64,000 bases of DNA from REBR01 sp033721915 (GTDB lineage: Bacteria; Pseudomonadota; Gammaproteobacteria; Pseudomonadales; Oleiphilaceae), in NCBI GenBank assembly GCA_033721915.1, contig JAWWAC010000008.1, forward strand, positions 1-64,000, given 5' to 3'. A model generated the notes under the pieces. The model saw only the letters and a list, made by a program, of their open reading frames with translations, did no database searches and was not told the DNA's origin. Of the stretch, positions 44,181-53,915 are shown piece by piece; the stretch's first letter is position 1; each line of letters starts with the position of its first letter. Position numbers and translations under genes: made by a program.

Positions 44181-46079
44181 ATGACGCAGTCCAACGATTA
44201 CAACGCCGACGCCATCGAAGTCCTCAAGGGACTGGACCCGGTGCGCAAGCGCCCCGGTATGTACACCGACACCAGCCGTCCCAACCACCTGGCACAGGAG
44301 GTGATCGACAACAGCGTGGACGAGGCCCTGGGCGGGCACGCCAAGCGCATTGACGTGGTGCTCCATGAAGACGGCCGCCTGTCCGTCACGGACGACGGCC
44401 GTGGCATGCCAGTGGATGCCCACAAGGAAGAGGGCGTGCCCGGGGTGGAGCTGATCATGAGCCGGCTGCACGCCGGGGGCAAGTTCTCCAAGGAGAACTA
44501 CCAGTACTCCGGCGGCCTGCACGGTGTGGGCGTGTCCGTGGTCAACGCCCTGTCGCTGGAGCTGGAGGTGCTGATCCGTCGCAATGGCCAGGTCTATCGC
44601 ATTGCCTTTGAGAACGGCGACAAGGTGAGTGACCTGGAGGTGGTGGACACGGTGGGCAAGCGCAACACCGGCACCACACTGACGTTTCTGCCGGACCCTT
44701 CCTATTTTGAAAGTCCCCGTTTCTCCATCCCCCGCCTGCAGCACAACCTGCGGGCCAAGGCGGTGCTGTGCCCCGGCCTGACGGTGACATTCACCCAGAA
44801 AGCCACCGGTGAGAAAGACGAATGGTATTACGAGGACGGCCTGACGGATTACCTGCGCGGCGCCCTGACGGACCGATTCTGCCTGCCCGAAAGCCCCTTT
44901 ACCGGCAACCTGGCCGGCACCACGGAAGAGGTCAGCTGGGCGCTGCAGTGGCTGCCTGAGGACAGCGACATGGTGGCGGAGAGCTACGTCAACCTGATCC
45001 CCACCGCCCAGGGGGGCACTCATGTCAACGGACTGCGCACCGGTCTGCTGGAGGCCATGCGGGAGTTCTGCGAGTTCCGCAGCCTGCTGCCCCGTGGTGT
45101 GAAGCTTACCCCGGAGGACATCTGGGACCGTTGCAGCTACGTGCTCTCCTTCAAGATGCAGGAGCCCCAGTTCTCCGGACAGACCAAGGAGCGTCTGTCC
45201 TCCCGCGAGGCGGCCGGGTTTATCTCCGGCGTGGTGAAGGACGCCTTCAGCCTCTGGCTGAACCAGCATACGGATGTGGCAGAGGCACTGGCGGAGTTTG
45301 TGATCGGCAACGCACAGCGCCGTCTCAAGGCCTCCAAGAAAGTGGCTCGCAAACGGGTCACCTCGGGGCCGGCACTGCCCGGCAAGCTGGCGGACTGCTC
45401 CGGCAGTGATGTGAAGCGTGGTGAGCTGTTCCTGGTGGAGGGGGACTCCGCCGGTGGCTCCGCCAAGCAGGCCCGTGACCGGGAGTTCCAGGCGGTGATG
45501 CCGCTGCGGGGCAAGATACTCAATACCTGGGAGGTGGACCCCTCGGAGGTGCTGGCCTCACAGGAGGTGCATGACATTGCCGTGGCCATCGGCGTGGACC
45601 CGGGTTCCAATGACCTGGCGGGGCTGCGCTACGGCAAGATCTGTGTGCTGGCGGACGCCGACTCCGACGGTCTGCACATTGCCACGCTGCTGTGCGCGCT
45701 GTTCGTCAAGCATTTCCGCCCGCTGGTGGAGGCGGGCCATGTCTTTATGGCCATGCCGCCACTGTACCGTATCGACCTGGGCAAGGAGACCTTCTACGCA
45801 CTGGACGAGCATGAGAAGCAGGGCATACTGGACCGGCTGGCGGCGGAGAACCGCAAGGGCAAGATCAACACACAGCGCTTCAAGGGCCTGGGTGAGATGA
45901 ATCCCCTGCAGCTGCGGGAGACCACCATGGCACCGGATACCCGGCGTCTGGTGCAACTGTCCCTCGTGGACGGCGATGGCACCGACGACAACATGGATAT
46001 GCTGCTGGGCAAGAAGAGGGCCTCGGACCGGCGCAGCTGGCTGGAGAGCAAGGGCAACCTGGCGGATATCCCGGTCTGA
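44181..46079 (+). CDS. parE: DNA topoisomerase IV subunit B
   Basis: A 632-aa type IIA topoisomerase ATPase subunit. The GHKL ATPase motifs (ENSVDEAL-like NSVDEALGG, DDGRGMP, GGLHGVGVSVVNALS) occupy the first 220 residues. The Toprim region has the metal motifs LVEGDSAGGSA and DADSDG, and the C-terminus ends in the short ParE form rather than the longer GyrB insert, so this is ParE. It forms the heterotetramer with ParC (56.98-59.27 kb), decatenating daughter chromosomes. In this window the two genes are separated by about 11 kb of accessory genes. Confidence 0.97.
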   Translation: MTQSNDYNADAIEVLKGLDPVRKRPGMYTDTSRPNHLAQEVIDNSVDEALGGHAKRIDVVLHEDGRLSVTDDGRGMPVDAHKEEGVPGVELIMSRLHAGGKFSKENYQYSGGLHGVGVSVVNALSLELEVLIRRNGQVYRIAFENGDKVSDLEVVDTVGKRNTGTTLTFLPDPSYFESPRFSIPRLQHNLRAKAVLCPGLTVTFTQKATGEKDEWYYEDGLTDYLRGALTDRFCLPESPFTGNLAGTTEEVSWALQWLPEDSDMVAESYVNLIPTAQGGTHVNGLRTGLLEAMREFCEFRSLLPRGVKLTPEDIWDRCSYVLSFKMQEPQFSGQTKERLSSREAAGFISGVVKDAFSLWLNQHTDVAEALAEFVIGNAQRRLKASKKVARKRVTSGPALPGKLADCSGSDVKRGELFLVEGDSAGGSAKQARDREFQAVMPLRGKILNTWEVDPSEVLASQEVHDIAVAIGVDPGSNDLAGLRYGKICVLADADSDGLHIATLLCALFVKHFRPLVEAGHVFMAMPPLYRIDLGKETFYALDEHEKQGILDRLAAENRKGKINTQRFKGLGEMNPLQLRETTMAPDTRRLVQLSLVDGDGTDDNMDMLLGKKRASDRRSWLESKGNLADIPV

Positions 46080-46134
46080 GTCAGGTCCGCTGAGGCATGC
46101 CCTCATTGACAGGCCTGTATAGATCCCGGGTTGA

Positions 46135-47127
46135 TCAGACCGCCATGGACGGGGCCGGCTGAGTGTCACTGAGCGCCGGCGGCACGGGCTCTGTCAGCAT
46201 CTGACGGATGCGCTCGCTGTCCTTCTCCCGGCGGATGCGCCGGAACAGTGCCTCGGCTTCGGGGTAGCTGCGGCGGAGGTAATTGAGCCACTGCTTGAGC
46301 CGCCCCGGTGCGTAGCGGGCCAGCAGCTGCGAGGCCACCTCGTCGTAGAAATCCACCAGCCAGGGGTGAAACGACGCCCAGCTCATGGTTTGCACCGGTT
46401 CACCGGCCAGAAACTGACGCACCTGCAGGGCCAGATCCGGCCTTGCGATCAGCCCACGCCCCAGCATGACATTCTCGCAGCCACTCTCATCGCGACACTG
46501 GCGGTAATCCGCCAGTGTCCAGATCTCCCCATTGGCCACCACCGGAATACTCACCGCCTCGCGGATGCGCCCGATCCAGGGCCAGTAGGCGGGGGGCTTG
46601 TAGCCGTCGGTCTTGGTGCGGGCATGCACCGTGATGGTGGCGGCTCCACCGGCCTCCAGGGCCTGCCCGCATTCCACGGCCAGTGACTTGTCCGTGTAGC
46701 CCAGGCGCATCTTGGCGGTCACCGGTGTGTGCGCCGGAACGGCCGCTCGCACGGCACTGACCAGCTGGTAGAGCACCTCCGGCTCCTGCAGCAGAACCGC
46801 ACCGCCACGGTGGCGGTTGACGGTCTTGGCGGGGCAGCCGAAATTGAGGTCCACCACCGGGGCCCCCAGCTCAACGGCCCGGGCGGCGTTTTCACCCAAT
46901 GTGTCCGGGCGGCTGCCCAGCAACTGCACATGCACCGGTGTGCCGGCGGCGGTGACAGCGCCGCTGGCCAGCTCGGGGGCAATGCGGTGAAAGACCCGCC
47001 TGGGCAGGCAGACATCCGTGACCCGGATAAACTCGGTGACACAGTGGTCCACACCGCCAATCTGGGTCAGTACACGGCGCATGGTGGGGTCCACCAGGCC
47101 TTCCATGGGGGCTAGATGAATCTGCAT
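46135..47127 (-). CDS. dusC: tRNA-dihydrouridine(16) synthase
   Basis: A 330-aa flavin-dependent tRNA reductase of the Dus family. It begins with the FMN-binding APMEGLVDP motif and carries the catalytic cysteine at residue 98 in NFGCPAKTV, the position known for E. coli DusC. The later HARTKTDGY and VVANGEIWT segments are also family motifs. The APMEG/TEFIRV start is characteristic of DusC rather than DusA/B. It is convergent with parE and co-directional with the EAL gene 43 nt upstream. Confidence 0.93.
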   Translation of the reverse strand: MQIHLAPMEGLVDPTMRRVLTQIGGVDHCVTEFIRVTDVCLPRRVFHRIAPELASGAVTAAGTPVHVQLLGSRPDTLGENAARAVELGAPVVDLNFGCPAKTVNRHRGGAVLLQEPEVLYQLVSAVRAAVPAHTPVTAKMRLGYTDKSLAVECGQALEAGGAATITVHARTKTDGYKPPAYWPWIGRIREAVSIPVVANGEIWTLADYRQCRDESGCENVMLGRGLIARPDLALQVRQFLAGEPVQTMSWASFHPWLVDFYDEVASQLLARYAPGRLKQWLNYLRRSYPEAEALFRRIRREKDSERIRQMLTEPVPPALSDTQPAPSMAV

Positions 47128-47170
47128 GGGGGTGTTCGCAACGGTTTGCCAGTGGTGCTGTCAGGGAGAC

Positions 47171-48442
47171 CTAGTCTGCCAGAATATCGCAGCAAAGCAC
47201 ACGGGTCAGGCCCTGCAGCTGGAAGGAAAGGGACAGGGTAATGCACATATGGGCCCCGGTGACGGAGAGATAGGGCCTTGTGACCTGTATCTGGGAGGGG
47301 TTGTGCAGTGCCCGGCGCAGATAATGCTGCCGGTACCAGTCCGCGCGGCGGGTATCTTCCAGGGGCCGGAAGCGGGGGTCCAGAGCGGCCCTGGGGGCCT
47401 GCCCGATCAGTGAATCCTCCAGCTGCACACCGTCTTCATCAATCAGGTACACCCGTGACACCGTGTGGTGCTCCAGCAGGCAGCTGCAGGCCTCCCGGAA
47501 GGGGATGGTCTCCTGCAAGTCCGCCGCCACCTCATCAAACAGCCGGGAGAAGAAATTGGCGATGCCCTGGGAGGGGTCGGTAATGTCCTCCTGGCTGTGC
47601 TTGTAGTCGTTGAGCAGCTCATCGAAATTGACTTCACCCCGTGCCAGGTTGCCCAGCTCCGTGGTGGGCCGTGAGAAGTAGAAGCCCTGTACAAAATCCA
47701 CGCCCGCGTCCACGGCAATCAGTGCCTGTTCCCGGGTTTCCACCCCTTCCAGCAGCACCAGGCAGCCGGACTGGTGCAGCAGTGTGGCAATGCCCTTGAT
47801 GATCTGTCGCGTGCGCTTGTCGTCCGTGGCCCGCACCAGCATCTGCCGGTCCAGCTTGACGATATCCGGCTTCAGGTTCCAGATGCGCTCGAAGTTGGAG
47901 TGGCCGGCTCCGAAGTCGTCAATGGCAATCAGGCATCCCAGCGCGCGGTAATACTCCACCGTGCGGCGCAGCTGTGTGGCGTCGTCCGTGGGCTGCTCGA
48001 CGATTTCCACCACCACCCGGTGGGGCGGGAAGCCGGTCTTCTCAAGCAGCTCCCCGAAAAAGGCATCGTGCTGTGTGCCTCCGGCCACGGTCTTGGGGGA
48101 GACGTTGAGAAACAGCCAGTTGATGCTGTCCGCCAGATCGCTGAAGTTGCGCACATGGAGGTAGCGGCACAACCGGTCCAGCAGCAGGTTTTCCCCCTGG
48201 TTGTCCGGCAGGTCGAACAGATGCAGTGGCAGCACCGGTGAACGGTCATTGTCCAGGGGGCGTACCAGCGCCTCGTAACCCACGATGCGTTTGTGGGAAA
48301 TACTGAAGATGGGCTGCAACGCCGTCTGCAGTGTCAGGCCCTGGTAATGGGCGAGCCAGTTATGATCACCGCAGGGGCTGTCCAGATAGGCGCCTACCTG
48401 GTCCAGTTCCGACGGGAGTGTCATAGCATCCAATGGCGACAT
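47171..48442 (-). CDS. Cyclic-di-GMP phosphodiesterase (EAL) with C-terminal sensor-like domain
   Basis: 423 aa. The EAL domain (about 30-270) has an intact signature GYEALVRP (Glu57), the FLNVSPK asparagine, VVEIVEQ glutamate, IDDFGAG metal aspartates and VKLDRQM lysine, so hydrolysis of c-di-GMP is expected. The last 120 residues contain a SRVYLIDEDGVQLEDSLI and RPYLSVTGAHMCITLS pattern like a PDC/GAF-type sensory fold. There are no membrane segments. The start could also be at 48424 (MTLPSELDQV). Its signal is unknown. Confidence 0.88.
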   Translation of the reverse strand: MSPLDAMTLPSELDQVGAYLDSPCGDHNWLAHYQGLTLQTALQPIFSISHKRIVGYEALVRPLDNDRSPVLPLHLFDLPDNQGENLLLDRLCRYLHVRNFSDLADSINWLFLNVSPKTVAGGTQHDAFFGELLEKTGFPPHRVVVEIVEQPTDDATQLRRTVEYYRALGCLIAIDDFGAGHSNFERIWNLKPDIVKLDRQMLVRATDDKRTRQIIKGIATLLHQSGCLVLLEGVETREQALIAVDAGVDFVQGFYFSRPTTELGNLARGEVNFDELLNDYKHSQEDITDPSQGIANFFSRLFDEVAADLQETIPFREACSCLLEHHTVSRVYLIDEDGVQLEDSLIGQAPRAALDPRFRPLEDTRRADWYRQHYLRRALHNPSQIQVTRPYLSVTGAHMCITLSLSFQLQGLTRVLCCDILAD

Positions 48443-48745
48443 GGCGACTGCGTACCGATTGCCACTGGTTCACAGCAGGGCTGTGGTGCGCCAGTGGATT
48501 TATTGGGCGTTATTGGAAAAGAGCATAGTACCCTCATGGATTCCACTCTAGGGGACAATCGTTGCAAAACTGTAACAGACTCAACAGAAGTCATGTTTTG
48601 AGTCCCGCTTCCCGGCAACAAGACGGTTCCCGGGCGCCACCGGGTTGTTCAGATTTTCTGAGCAAGCTGAGCAAAACCTTTCTGTTTCCAGTGGCCTGCC
48701 AAGGGGCTAAGGTATTTTCAAGGTAACGGTACTTGAGGAAAGCCA
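48443..48745. other. Intergenic region between the EAL and cytochrome b561 genes
   Basis: Divergent promoter region of about 300 nt. I see no gene and no strong palindrome beyond a short CCCGGG-centred dyad near 48630. It probably holds both promoters. Confidence 0.4.
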
Positions 48746-49303
48746 ATGCCATTCAGGAACACACCAGAGACCTTCGGATGGGTCAGCATCGTATTGCACT
48801 GGGGTGTGGCCATTGTGGTGTTTGCCCTGTTCGGGGTCGGTCTTTACATGGTGGACCTGTCCTATTACCACAGTCTCTATCAGACACTGCCCCACTGGCA
48901 CCGCAGCGCGGGGCTGCTGCTGTCGGCGGTGGTCCTGCTGCGTCTGACCTGGCGTTTTTATTCGCCACCGCCAGAGCCACTGCCCAGCCACAGTGCCAAC
49001 GATCAGCGCATGGCCGCGCTGGCCCACTGGGTCATGTACCTGCTGCTGGTCGGCATGTTCGTCAGCGGTTACCTGATGTCCACGGCGGATGGACGTGGCA
49101 TCAAGGTGTTCGACTGGTTCCAGGTGCCCTCCGTCACGGGGCAGGTCAAAAACCTGGAAGACTGGGCCGGTGATCTCCACTACTGGCTGGCATGGACCCT
49201 GATGGGGCTGGTGGCCCTCCATGCCGCCGCCGCCATCAAGCACCACTTTGTGGACCGGGACAGCACCCTTCGACGAATGCTGGGATTGTCACGGAAGGAT
49301 TGA
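48746..49303 (+). CDS. Cytochrome b561
   Basis: A 185-aa four-helix membrane cytochrome. The haem-ligand histidines are seen in VLHWGVA (TM1), LPHWHRSAG (TM2) and the C-terminal DLHYWLAW and ALHAAAAIKHHF segments. Bacterial b561 proteins oxidise ubiquinol or pass electrons to periplasmic partners. It is followed by a yceI gene, a frequent pairing. No upstream ribosome site of note is visible, but the ATG gives the usual N-terminus. Confidence 0.88.
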   Translation: MPFRNTPETFGWVSIVLHWGVAIVVFALFGVGLYMVDLSYYHSLYQTLPHWHRSAGLLLSAVVLLRLTWRFYSPPPEPLPSHSANDQRMAALAHWVMYLLLVGMFVSGYLMSTADGRGIKVFDWFQVPSVTGQVKNLEDWAGDLHYWLAWTLMGLVALHAAAAIKHHFVDRDSTLRRMLGLSRKD

Positions 49304-49384
49304 CTGAAGGCACGACCCATTAACCCGACCCGGACAGGGCAGCAATGCCGGGAATATTGTCCGAAAAACCGAGGAGAAAGCACC

Positions 49385-49981
49385 ATGATAATGAACAAGA
49401 CCCGAATGATCCTGGCCGGCGGCCTGATGGCGGCCATGACACTGTCGCCGGTTCAGGCCGATGAGCACAGTGGCACCTATGCTTTTGACCGTGAAGGGCA
49501 GCACCAGTTTATCCAGTTCAAGATCGGCCACCTGGGCTTCAGTTACCTGTACGGGCGTTTCAACGACTTCGACGGTGAGTTTGTCTACGATGCCGGGAAC
49601 CCGGAGAACTCCTCCGTGACCGTCACCATCGATACCGCCAGCGTGGACTCCAACCACGGTGAGCGTGACCGCCACCTGCGCAGTGACGACTTCCTGCACG
49701 TGGACGAATACCCGCAGGCCACCTTCAAGAGCACCTCCGTGGAAATGCACTCCGAAGAGCATGCCACGGTCACTGGGGATTTCACCCTGCGAGGCGTGAC
49801 CCGTGAAGTGGACCTGGACATGAAAATGGTGGGCCATGGTGACGACCCCTGGGGCGGCTACCGCATGGGGTTTGCCGGCACCACCACACTGACTCTGGAC
49901 GATTTCGGTATCCCCAAGGATCTGGGTCCCTCCGCTCAGGAAGTGGAGATCATCCTGTCCGTGGAGGGTGTCCGGCAGTAA
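49385..49981 (+). CDS. YceI-family periplasmic lipid-binding protein
   Basis: The 198-aa precursor has a signal peptide (cleavage near VQA-D) and a YceI beta-barrel: YAFDREGQHQFIQFKIGHLG, VDSNHGERDRHLRSDDFL and a late GVTREVDLDM region. YceI barrels bind polyprenyl chains such as ubiquinone side chains, which suits the cytochrome b561 gene 81 nt upstream. GAGGAGAAAG precedes the ATG at 49385; the second Met (49391) is a possible alternative. A strong terminator follows. Confidence 0.92.
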   Translation: MIMNKTRMILAGGLMAAMTLSPVQADEHSGTYAFDREGQHQFIQFKIGHLGFSYLYGRFNDFDGEFVYDAGNPENSSVTVTIDTASVDSNHGERDRHLRSDDFLHVDEYPQATFKSTSVEMHSEEHATVTGDFTLRGVTREVDLDMKMVGHGDDPWGGYRMGFAGTTTLTLDDFGIPKDLGPSAQEVEIILSVEGVRQ

Positions 49982-50027
49982 GCAGTGCCGGTTCTACTTC
50001 ATGGCGGTCCGTCAGGGCTGTCTGTAC

Positions 50028-50063
50028 AAAAAACCCGCAACGGGCGACCGGTGCGGGTTTTTT
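50028..50063. terminator. Bidirectional terminator
   Basis: AAAAAACCCGCA and TGCGGGTTTTTT form a 12-bp stem around a 12-nt GC-rich loop. It lies between the convergent yceI and small exported protein genes. Confidence 0.92.
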
Positions 50064-50084
50064 ATTGCATATGCAATGACGGTG

Positions 50085-50642
50085 CTAGTGGGAATGATGG
50101 TCTGATTGTGCCGGTGTTGCCGGCTGTTCAATGGGCTGCCAGTAATGCTCTCCCCGCAGACGGAACTCTTCCCCATGGCGGGTGATGACCATCTCCCAGT
50201 GGGACAGCACCTGACGCCGGCTCTTGTCGGAGGGCGTTGGCGCGTCACTGAGCCTGGGGTCCATCCAGGCGTAGCGTCCGCTGTCGGAAACCGGGGTCCA
50301 CGCCACGGCCGGCTCCTTCGTCGCCTCATCGCCACCGGTTTCCTTCAGGGCCTGCCAGGTGCTGCTGGCGAGGTTGGCCTGCACACCCTCCTGGCTGAAT
50401 CGCAGGAATGGCTCCTCGTCGCCGCCATGTAGGGTCAGGGGTTCGGGCTTCTGGTACATCACCATCATGCCCTGGGACGGACCTTCCAGCAGCAACACCT
50501 GCAGTCCATCAATGGACGGGGTCTGCGTCAGTCGGGACTGCACCATGCCCTCCGGCAGGTTCTCCACTGCGTCCGGGCCGTGGGCCATCAGGCCCTGACT
50601 GAACAGGGCCGCGCCGGCCAATGGCAGTATCCAGGCCTTCAT
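50085..50642 (-). CDS. Small exported protein with predicted N-terminal His (copy 1)
   Basis: A 185-aa exported protein. The signal peptide ends LFSQGLMA, and cleavage after Ala would leave mature HGPDAVENLPEG, so a histidine would be residue 1. The body has PSIDGLQVLLLEGP, RFSQEGVQAN and GRYAWMDPRLS, all shared with the second copy, and the tail is His-rich (SDHHSH). An N-terminal His is the hallmark of histidine-brace copper sites. Since it is coupled to a copper-radical oxidase gene (2-nt gap after the oxidase stop), a copper delivery or partner role is a plausible inference. No family name is recognised. Confidence 0.75.
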   Translation of the reverse strand: MKAWILPLAGAALFSQGLMAHGPDAVENLPEGMVQSRLTQTPSIDGLQVLLLEGPSQGMMVMYQKPEPLTLHGGDEEPFLRFSQEGVQANLASSTWQALKETGGDEATKEPAVAWTPVSDSGRYAWMDPRLSDAPTPSDKSRRQVLSHWEMVITRHGEEFRLRGEHYWQPIEQPATPAQSDHHSH

Positions 50643-50644
50643 GG

Positions 50645-53011
50645 TCACAGCCCCACCAGGTCGAGCAGGCTGCCTTCATCGAGTTCCCCGTCGCTGCCGT
50701 CCAGTGGGACAGCGTCACGGGCCTTGTCCTCAAGACGGTCGGTGAGGCACTCAATGTCAGGATTCACCACGGTCACCGGGGCCGACACGGAGGGAATGCG
50801 CATGCCTTCACCTGGCTTGCTGACAAACAGCATGTATTCACCGGCGGGCAGCACGTTCTGGCTGTCCGGCATGGCCAGTCGCAGGTTGTTGCCGGTGCGT
50901 CCGGTGATGCGCAGCTCCACAGCCCTCTGATCGCCGTCGATCAGGTGGGTCATGACGGTGCGACGGATCAGCAGGACCTTGTCCACCTTGCGGTCATCCA
51001 CCTGGATGGCGAAATCCCGGCCCGGCTCCACCGCCTCCGGTGCCCTGAGAATCCGTGGGCGGTCTTTGCCCATGGCGTAAGGCGGTGTGTAGATCTCGAA
51101 AGAGGGGTCACGGCCATCATTGGGGGAGAACCCCAAGTCCTGCAGGTCGATGCTGGACAGGTAGGCGGTATTGATGGGGGCATGACCGGCCACCATGACG
51201 CGGCCGTCCGGCAGCAGAATGGCGGTATTGTGGTAGGTGCGTGGCTGATGGGCCTCGGCCATGACGGTCCACTGCCCGGTTTCCGGGTCAAAGCGCTCGG
51301 CGGTCCTGATGGGGGCGTCCAGTCCGGGCCCGACGACGCCATCGCGGTTGCCGCCGCTGAAGACCATCACACTGCCATCGGGCATCAGCACGTTGGTGCC
51401 GTACCAGCGGGGCTGATTCAACGGGCCGGTCAGGCGGGATTCGTAGTCAATCCGGTCACCATTGGTGCGGATGCTGTCCACACGGCTCTGTGCCACCGGG
51501 AAGTAACCGCCGGGGTTGGTCAGTGCCGCATAGCTGGGCACGCCACCGGCGGTGAGCAGCTCCACATTGCGGTAGACGCCGTCTTCGTCGGGCCGGAGTG
51601 GCAGCATGGTGGAGGAAGTGGAGCCTCTCATGCCACCGGCCAGTGCGATCTTCGCCTGCTCCGGATCCAGTTCGAAGTCATCGAATGCGGTCATCAGGTT
51701 TTCCGGGCTGGTCATCAGATCGCCCAGCAGACCGGAGGACTGCTCTTCGGAGAGGTTGGTGAGATTCAGTGTGCTGGCCAGCTGACCCAGGCCCACTTCG
51801 TCCAGGCGCAGTGGCAGTCCGGCGTAGCCCAGATCGCTCCAGCGCTGGGTGTCGGGGTTGTAGGTGGCGACAATGTTCCACAGGGCCTGGTCGTAGCCCT
51901 GGCCGAAGGGGTTGAAGGCCTGGCCTCCGGCGTTGTAGATCACATGGCCGTTGGGCAGCAGGTGCAGCCTCGGGTACAGCGGCAGTGAGCGGTCGGCGCT
52001 GGCGGGGTTCTGGGTCCAGACGCCGGCGCAGGGGTTGTAGGTTTCCGTCTGCACCACGTTGCGGCCAGACTGGATGGGGTCTTCCGGGTAAACCGGCTTG
52101 ATCAGCTTGGTGACACCGCTGGCCACAAAGACATTGCCGCTGCCCAGCGTCACCATGGAGGGATACCAGCGGCCGTAGTTCATATTGCCGCTCTGGCGCC
52201 AGTTGTTGTTGACCGCATCAAATATGCGCGAGTTCTTGATGCCCTCCAGTTCCGCCACACCCAGCGGCAGTCCGTCGATGCCGGGCTCTGAGTAGTAGTC
52301 CGTGCCGCCAACGGCCATGACACTGCCATCCGCCAGGCCAATCACGTCAGAGCAGAACAGGGCGCCGTCGTTTTTGCTGGTGTTACCGGAGGTGTCCAGC
52401 GTACCTTCCGGCAGAAATTCCCCGAAAGGGGTGCCTTTTTGCAGTGTGGTGGCATCACTGCCATCGGGGTTGGCGCCGGCGCGAAGCACCTGGGGCTTCT
52501 CCCAGCGCGGAGTGCCGTCGGCGGCCATGGACAGCACCCGGCTCTGATCGTTGATGGAGACTTCACCGAATTCGGCAACGATGGACAGCTCCACATTCTC
52601 GGTGCCTTCCAGGGCGTTGGTGTAAAGCAGGCGATTGTCGGGCAGCAGGGCGATGGTGCCGGCCGCGGGCTTGCACTCCTGATTGCCCTCGCTGTTGGTC
52701 AGGCACTTCTCGTCGGTCTCGATTTCCTCACCTTCGGACACAATGGTCGGCTCGGAGAAGGGTTCACTGAAATGGCCGCCGGCGCTGGGCTCCTCCTGGA
52801 AGACAAAGGCACCGGATGTGCCGGGAGAGCCTGCAAACAGGTCTTCCTGCAGTTCTTCCACGGGAATCTGGGCGGTTTCCGTGGCCGGGCTTCCAGTCGT
52901 GGCCTCGGTGACATTGCTGCTGTTTTCACTGCCGGCGGGGCAGCCGGACAGGATCAGTGCGCTGCTGGCGAGTGCAGCACTCAGGAAAATTCGGTGCGGG
53001 TGAAAGTGCAT
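50645..53011 (-). CDS. Galactose-oxidase-like copper-radical oxidase, lipoprotein (copy 1)
   Basis: A 788-aa lipoprotein (lipobox LILSGC, Cys24). The propeller carries the galactose-oxidase active-site pattern: Cys220 (LFCSD) and Tyr283 (GRWYPS) for the Cys-Tyr crosslink, axial Tyr593 and equatorial His594 (RTYHNTA), and His689 (TVMTH) in the C-terminal DUF1929-type domain. All copper ligands are thus kept, so it should be an active oxidase producing H2O2. The substrate is unknown; bacterial members include GlxA-like glycolaldehyde oxidases. A helical insertion (about 405-460) is unlike fungal enzymes. It forms a two-gene unit with the His-start small protein. Confidence 0.87.
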   Translation of the reverse strand: MHFHPHRIFLSAALASSALILSGCPAGSENSSNVTEATTGSPATETAQIPVEELQEDLFAGSPGTSGAFVFQEEPSAGGHFSEPFSEPTIVSEGEEIETDEKCLTNSEGNQECKPAAGTIALLPDNRLLYTNALEGTENVELSIVAEFGEVSINDQSRVLSMAADGTPRWEKPQVLRAGANPDGSDATTLQKGTPFGEFLPEGTLDTSGNTSKNDGALFCSDVIGLADGSVMAVGGTDYYSEPGIDGLPLGVAELEGIKNSRIFDAVNNNWRQSGNMNYGRWYPSMVTLGSGNVFVASGVTKLIKPVYPEDPIQSGRNVVQTETYNPCAGVWTQNPASADRSLPLYPRLHLLPNGHVIYNAGGQAFNPFGQGYDQALWNIVATYNPDTQRWSDLGYAGLPLRLDEVGLGQLASTLNLTNLSEEQSSGLLGDLMTSPENLMTAFDDFELDPEQAKIALAGGMRGSTSSTMLPLRPDEDGVYRNVELLTAGGVPSYAALTNPGGYFPVAQSRVDSIRTNGDRIDYESRLTGPLNQPRWYGTNVLMPDGSVMVFSGGNRDGVVGPGLDAPIRTAERFDPETGQWTVMAEAHQPRTYHNTAILLPDGRVMVAGHAPINTAYLSSIDLQDLGFSPNDGRDPSFEIYTPPYAMGKDRPRILRAPEAVEPGRDFAIQVDDRKVDKVLLIRRTVMTHLIDGDQRAVELRITGRTGNNLRLAMPDSQNVLPAGEYMLFVSKPGEGMRIPSVSAPVTVVNPDIECLTDRLEDKARDAVPLDGSDGELDEGSLLDLVGL

Positions 53012-53087
53012 GGTTCACTCCAATGGCTTGTTTTTATCGTCAGACCGGGGTAAGGGGCCGTCGCTGCTGGCGAGTGGCACCGTGTTG

Positions 53088-53098
53088 TTGTCAGACAA
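53088..53098. promoter_or_regulatory. TTGTC-A-GACAA dyad before oxidase copy 1
   Basis: A perfect 5-bp inverted repeat with a 1-bp centre, 76 nt upstream of the oxidase start. It matches the dyad before the TRAP cluster. Confidence 0.55.
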
Positions 53099-53305
53099 TT
53101 CAACAATGCCCCGGAAGAGCAACACGATGTCACAATGCCTTACAGTCGGCAATGTGGCCCGGCGCACACTAATACCGTCAAATAAGTCACGTTAGTGACA
53201 ACAAACAGAGAGGTTTGCGGCATGGAAAGCGGCCCGGTGTTCCGGCCAAAACGGTGAGGAGTGAAATGGGCTGGATTATGACTTAATGGTAATGTTTTAA
53301 GGTGG

Positions 53306-53344
53306 AACCCGGGGCGAAGCGGATGCGTATCGCCCCGGTTTTTG
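53306..53344. terminator. Hairpin downstream of the copy-2 pair
   Basis: AACCCGGGGCGA and TCGCCCCGGTT pair with one bulged C, and a T tract follows on the plus strand. It lies just past the stop of the leftward small gene, so as a terminator for that gene it lacks a good U tract. Confidence 0.5.
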
Positions 53345-53358
53345 CGGTCAGTACGTTT

Positions 53359-53913
53359 TCAGTGATGGCCACTGCTGTGCCGGTTGTCTGTCTTAGGCAG
53401 TGGATGCCAGTGCAGATCTCCGGACACCGTCTGTGTGTCGCCACCGTGGTTCAGCCCCATACGCCATTGTGACAGGGTCTGGGGTTTGTCGGTGGACACC
53501 GGTGCCTCGGCTGCGGAGAGCCTGGGGTCCATCCAGGCGTAGCGGCTGGAGCTGGCAACCGGTGTCCACCGGGGGTCCCCGGCGTCCGTTTCCGACGGGG
53601 ACGAGTGGCCCTGCATCTTTTGCCAGGTGGGGCTGGTCTCGTTGGCTTCCACGCCGTTGTGGCTGAAGCGCAGCAAGGGCTCCTGTTCACTGCCCAGTAC
53701 CGTGAGGCTTCCGGTGCCCTGGTAGCTGAGCAGTATGCCCTGGCGGGGCCCTTCCAGCAGCAGTATCTGCAACCCGTCAATGTCCGGCTGTTGTGCGATG
53801 CTGGCCTTGACCAGCCCCGCAGGCACATCCTCGACACCCTCAGGGCCATGGGCCAGAAGGCCCTGGCTGAACAGGGCCAGCGCCAGTGACAGGATGATCA
53901 TTGGTTTTTTCAT
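53359..53913 (-). CDS. Small exported protein with predicted N-terminal His (copy 2)
   Basis: A 184-aa paralogue of the 50.1-50.6 kb gene. The signal peptide ends LFSQGLLA, giving mature HGPEGVEDVPAG. Shared blocks are PDIDGLQILLLEGP, RFSHNGVEAN and SRYAWMDPRLS, and the tail again has His (NRHSSGHH). The ATG at 53913 is 2 nt from the stop of the oxidase gene upstream, the same coupling as in copy 1. An upstream in-frame extension into the oxidase gene is not protein-like. Conservation of the mature His in both copies supports a functional role; metal binding is inference. Confidence 0.75.
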   Translation of the reverse strand: MKKPMIILSLALALFSQGLLAHGPEGVEDVPAGLVKASIAQQPDIDGLQILLLEGPRQGILLSYQGTGSLTVLGSEQEPLLRFSHNGVEANETSPTWQKMQGHSSPSETDAGDPRWTPVASSSRYAWMDPRLSAAEAPVSTDKPQTLSQWRMGLNHGGDTQTVSGDLHWHPLPKTDNRHSSGHH

Positions 53914-53915
53914 GA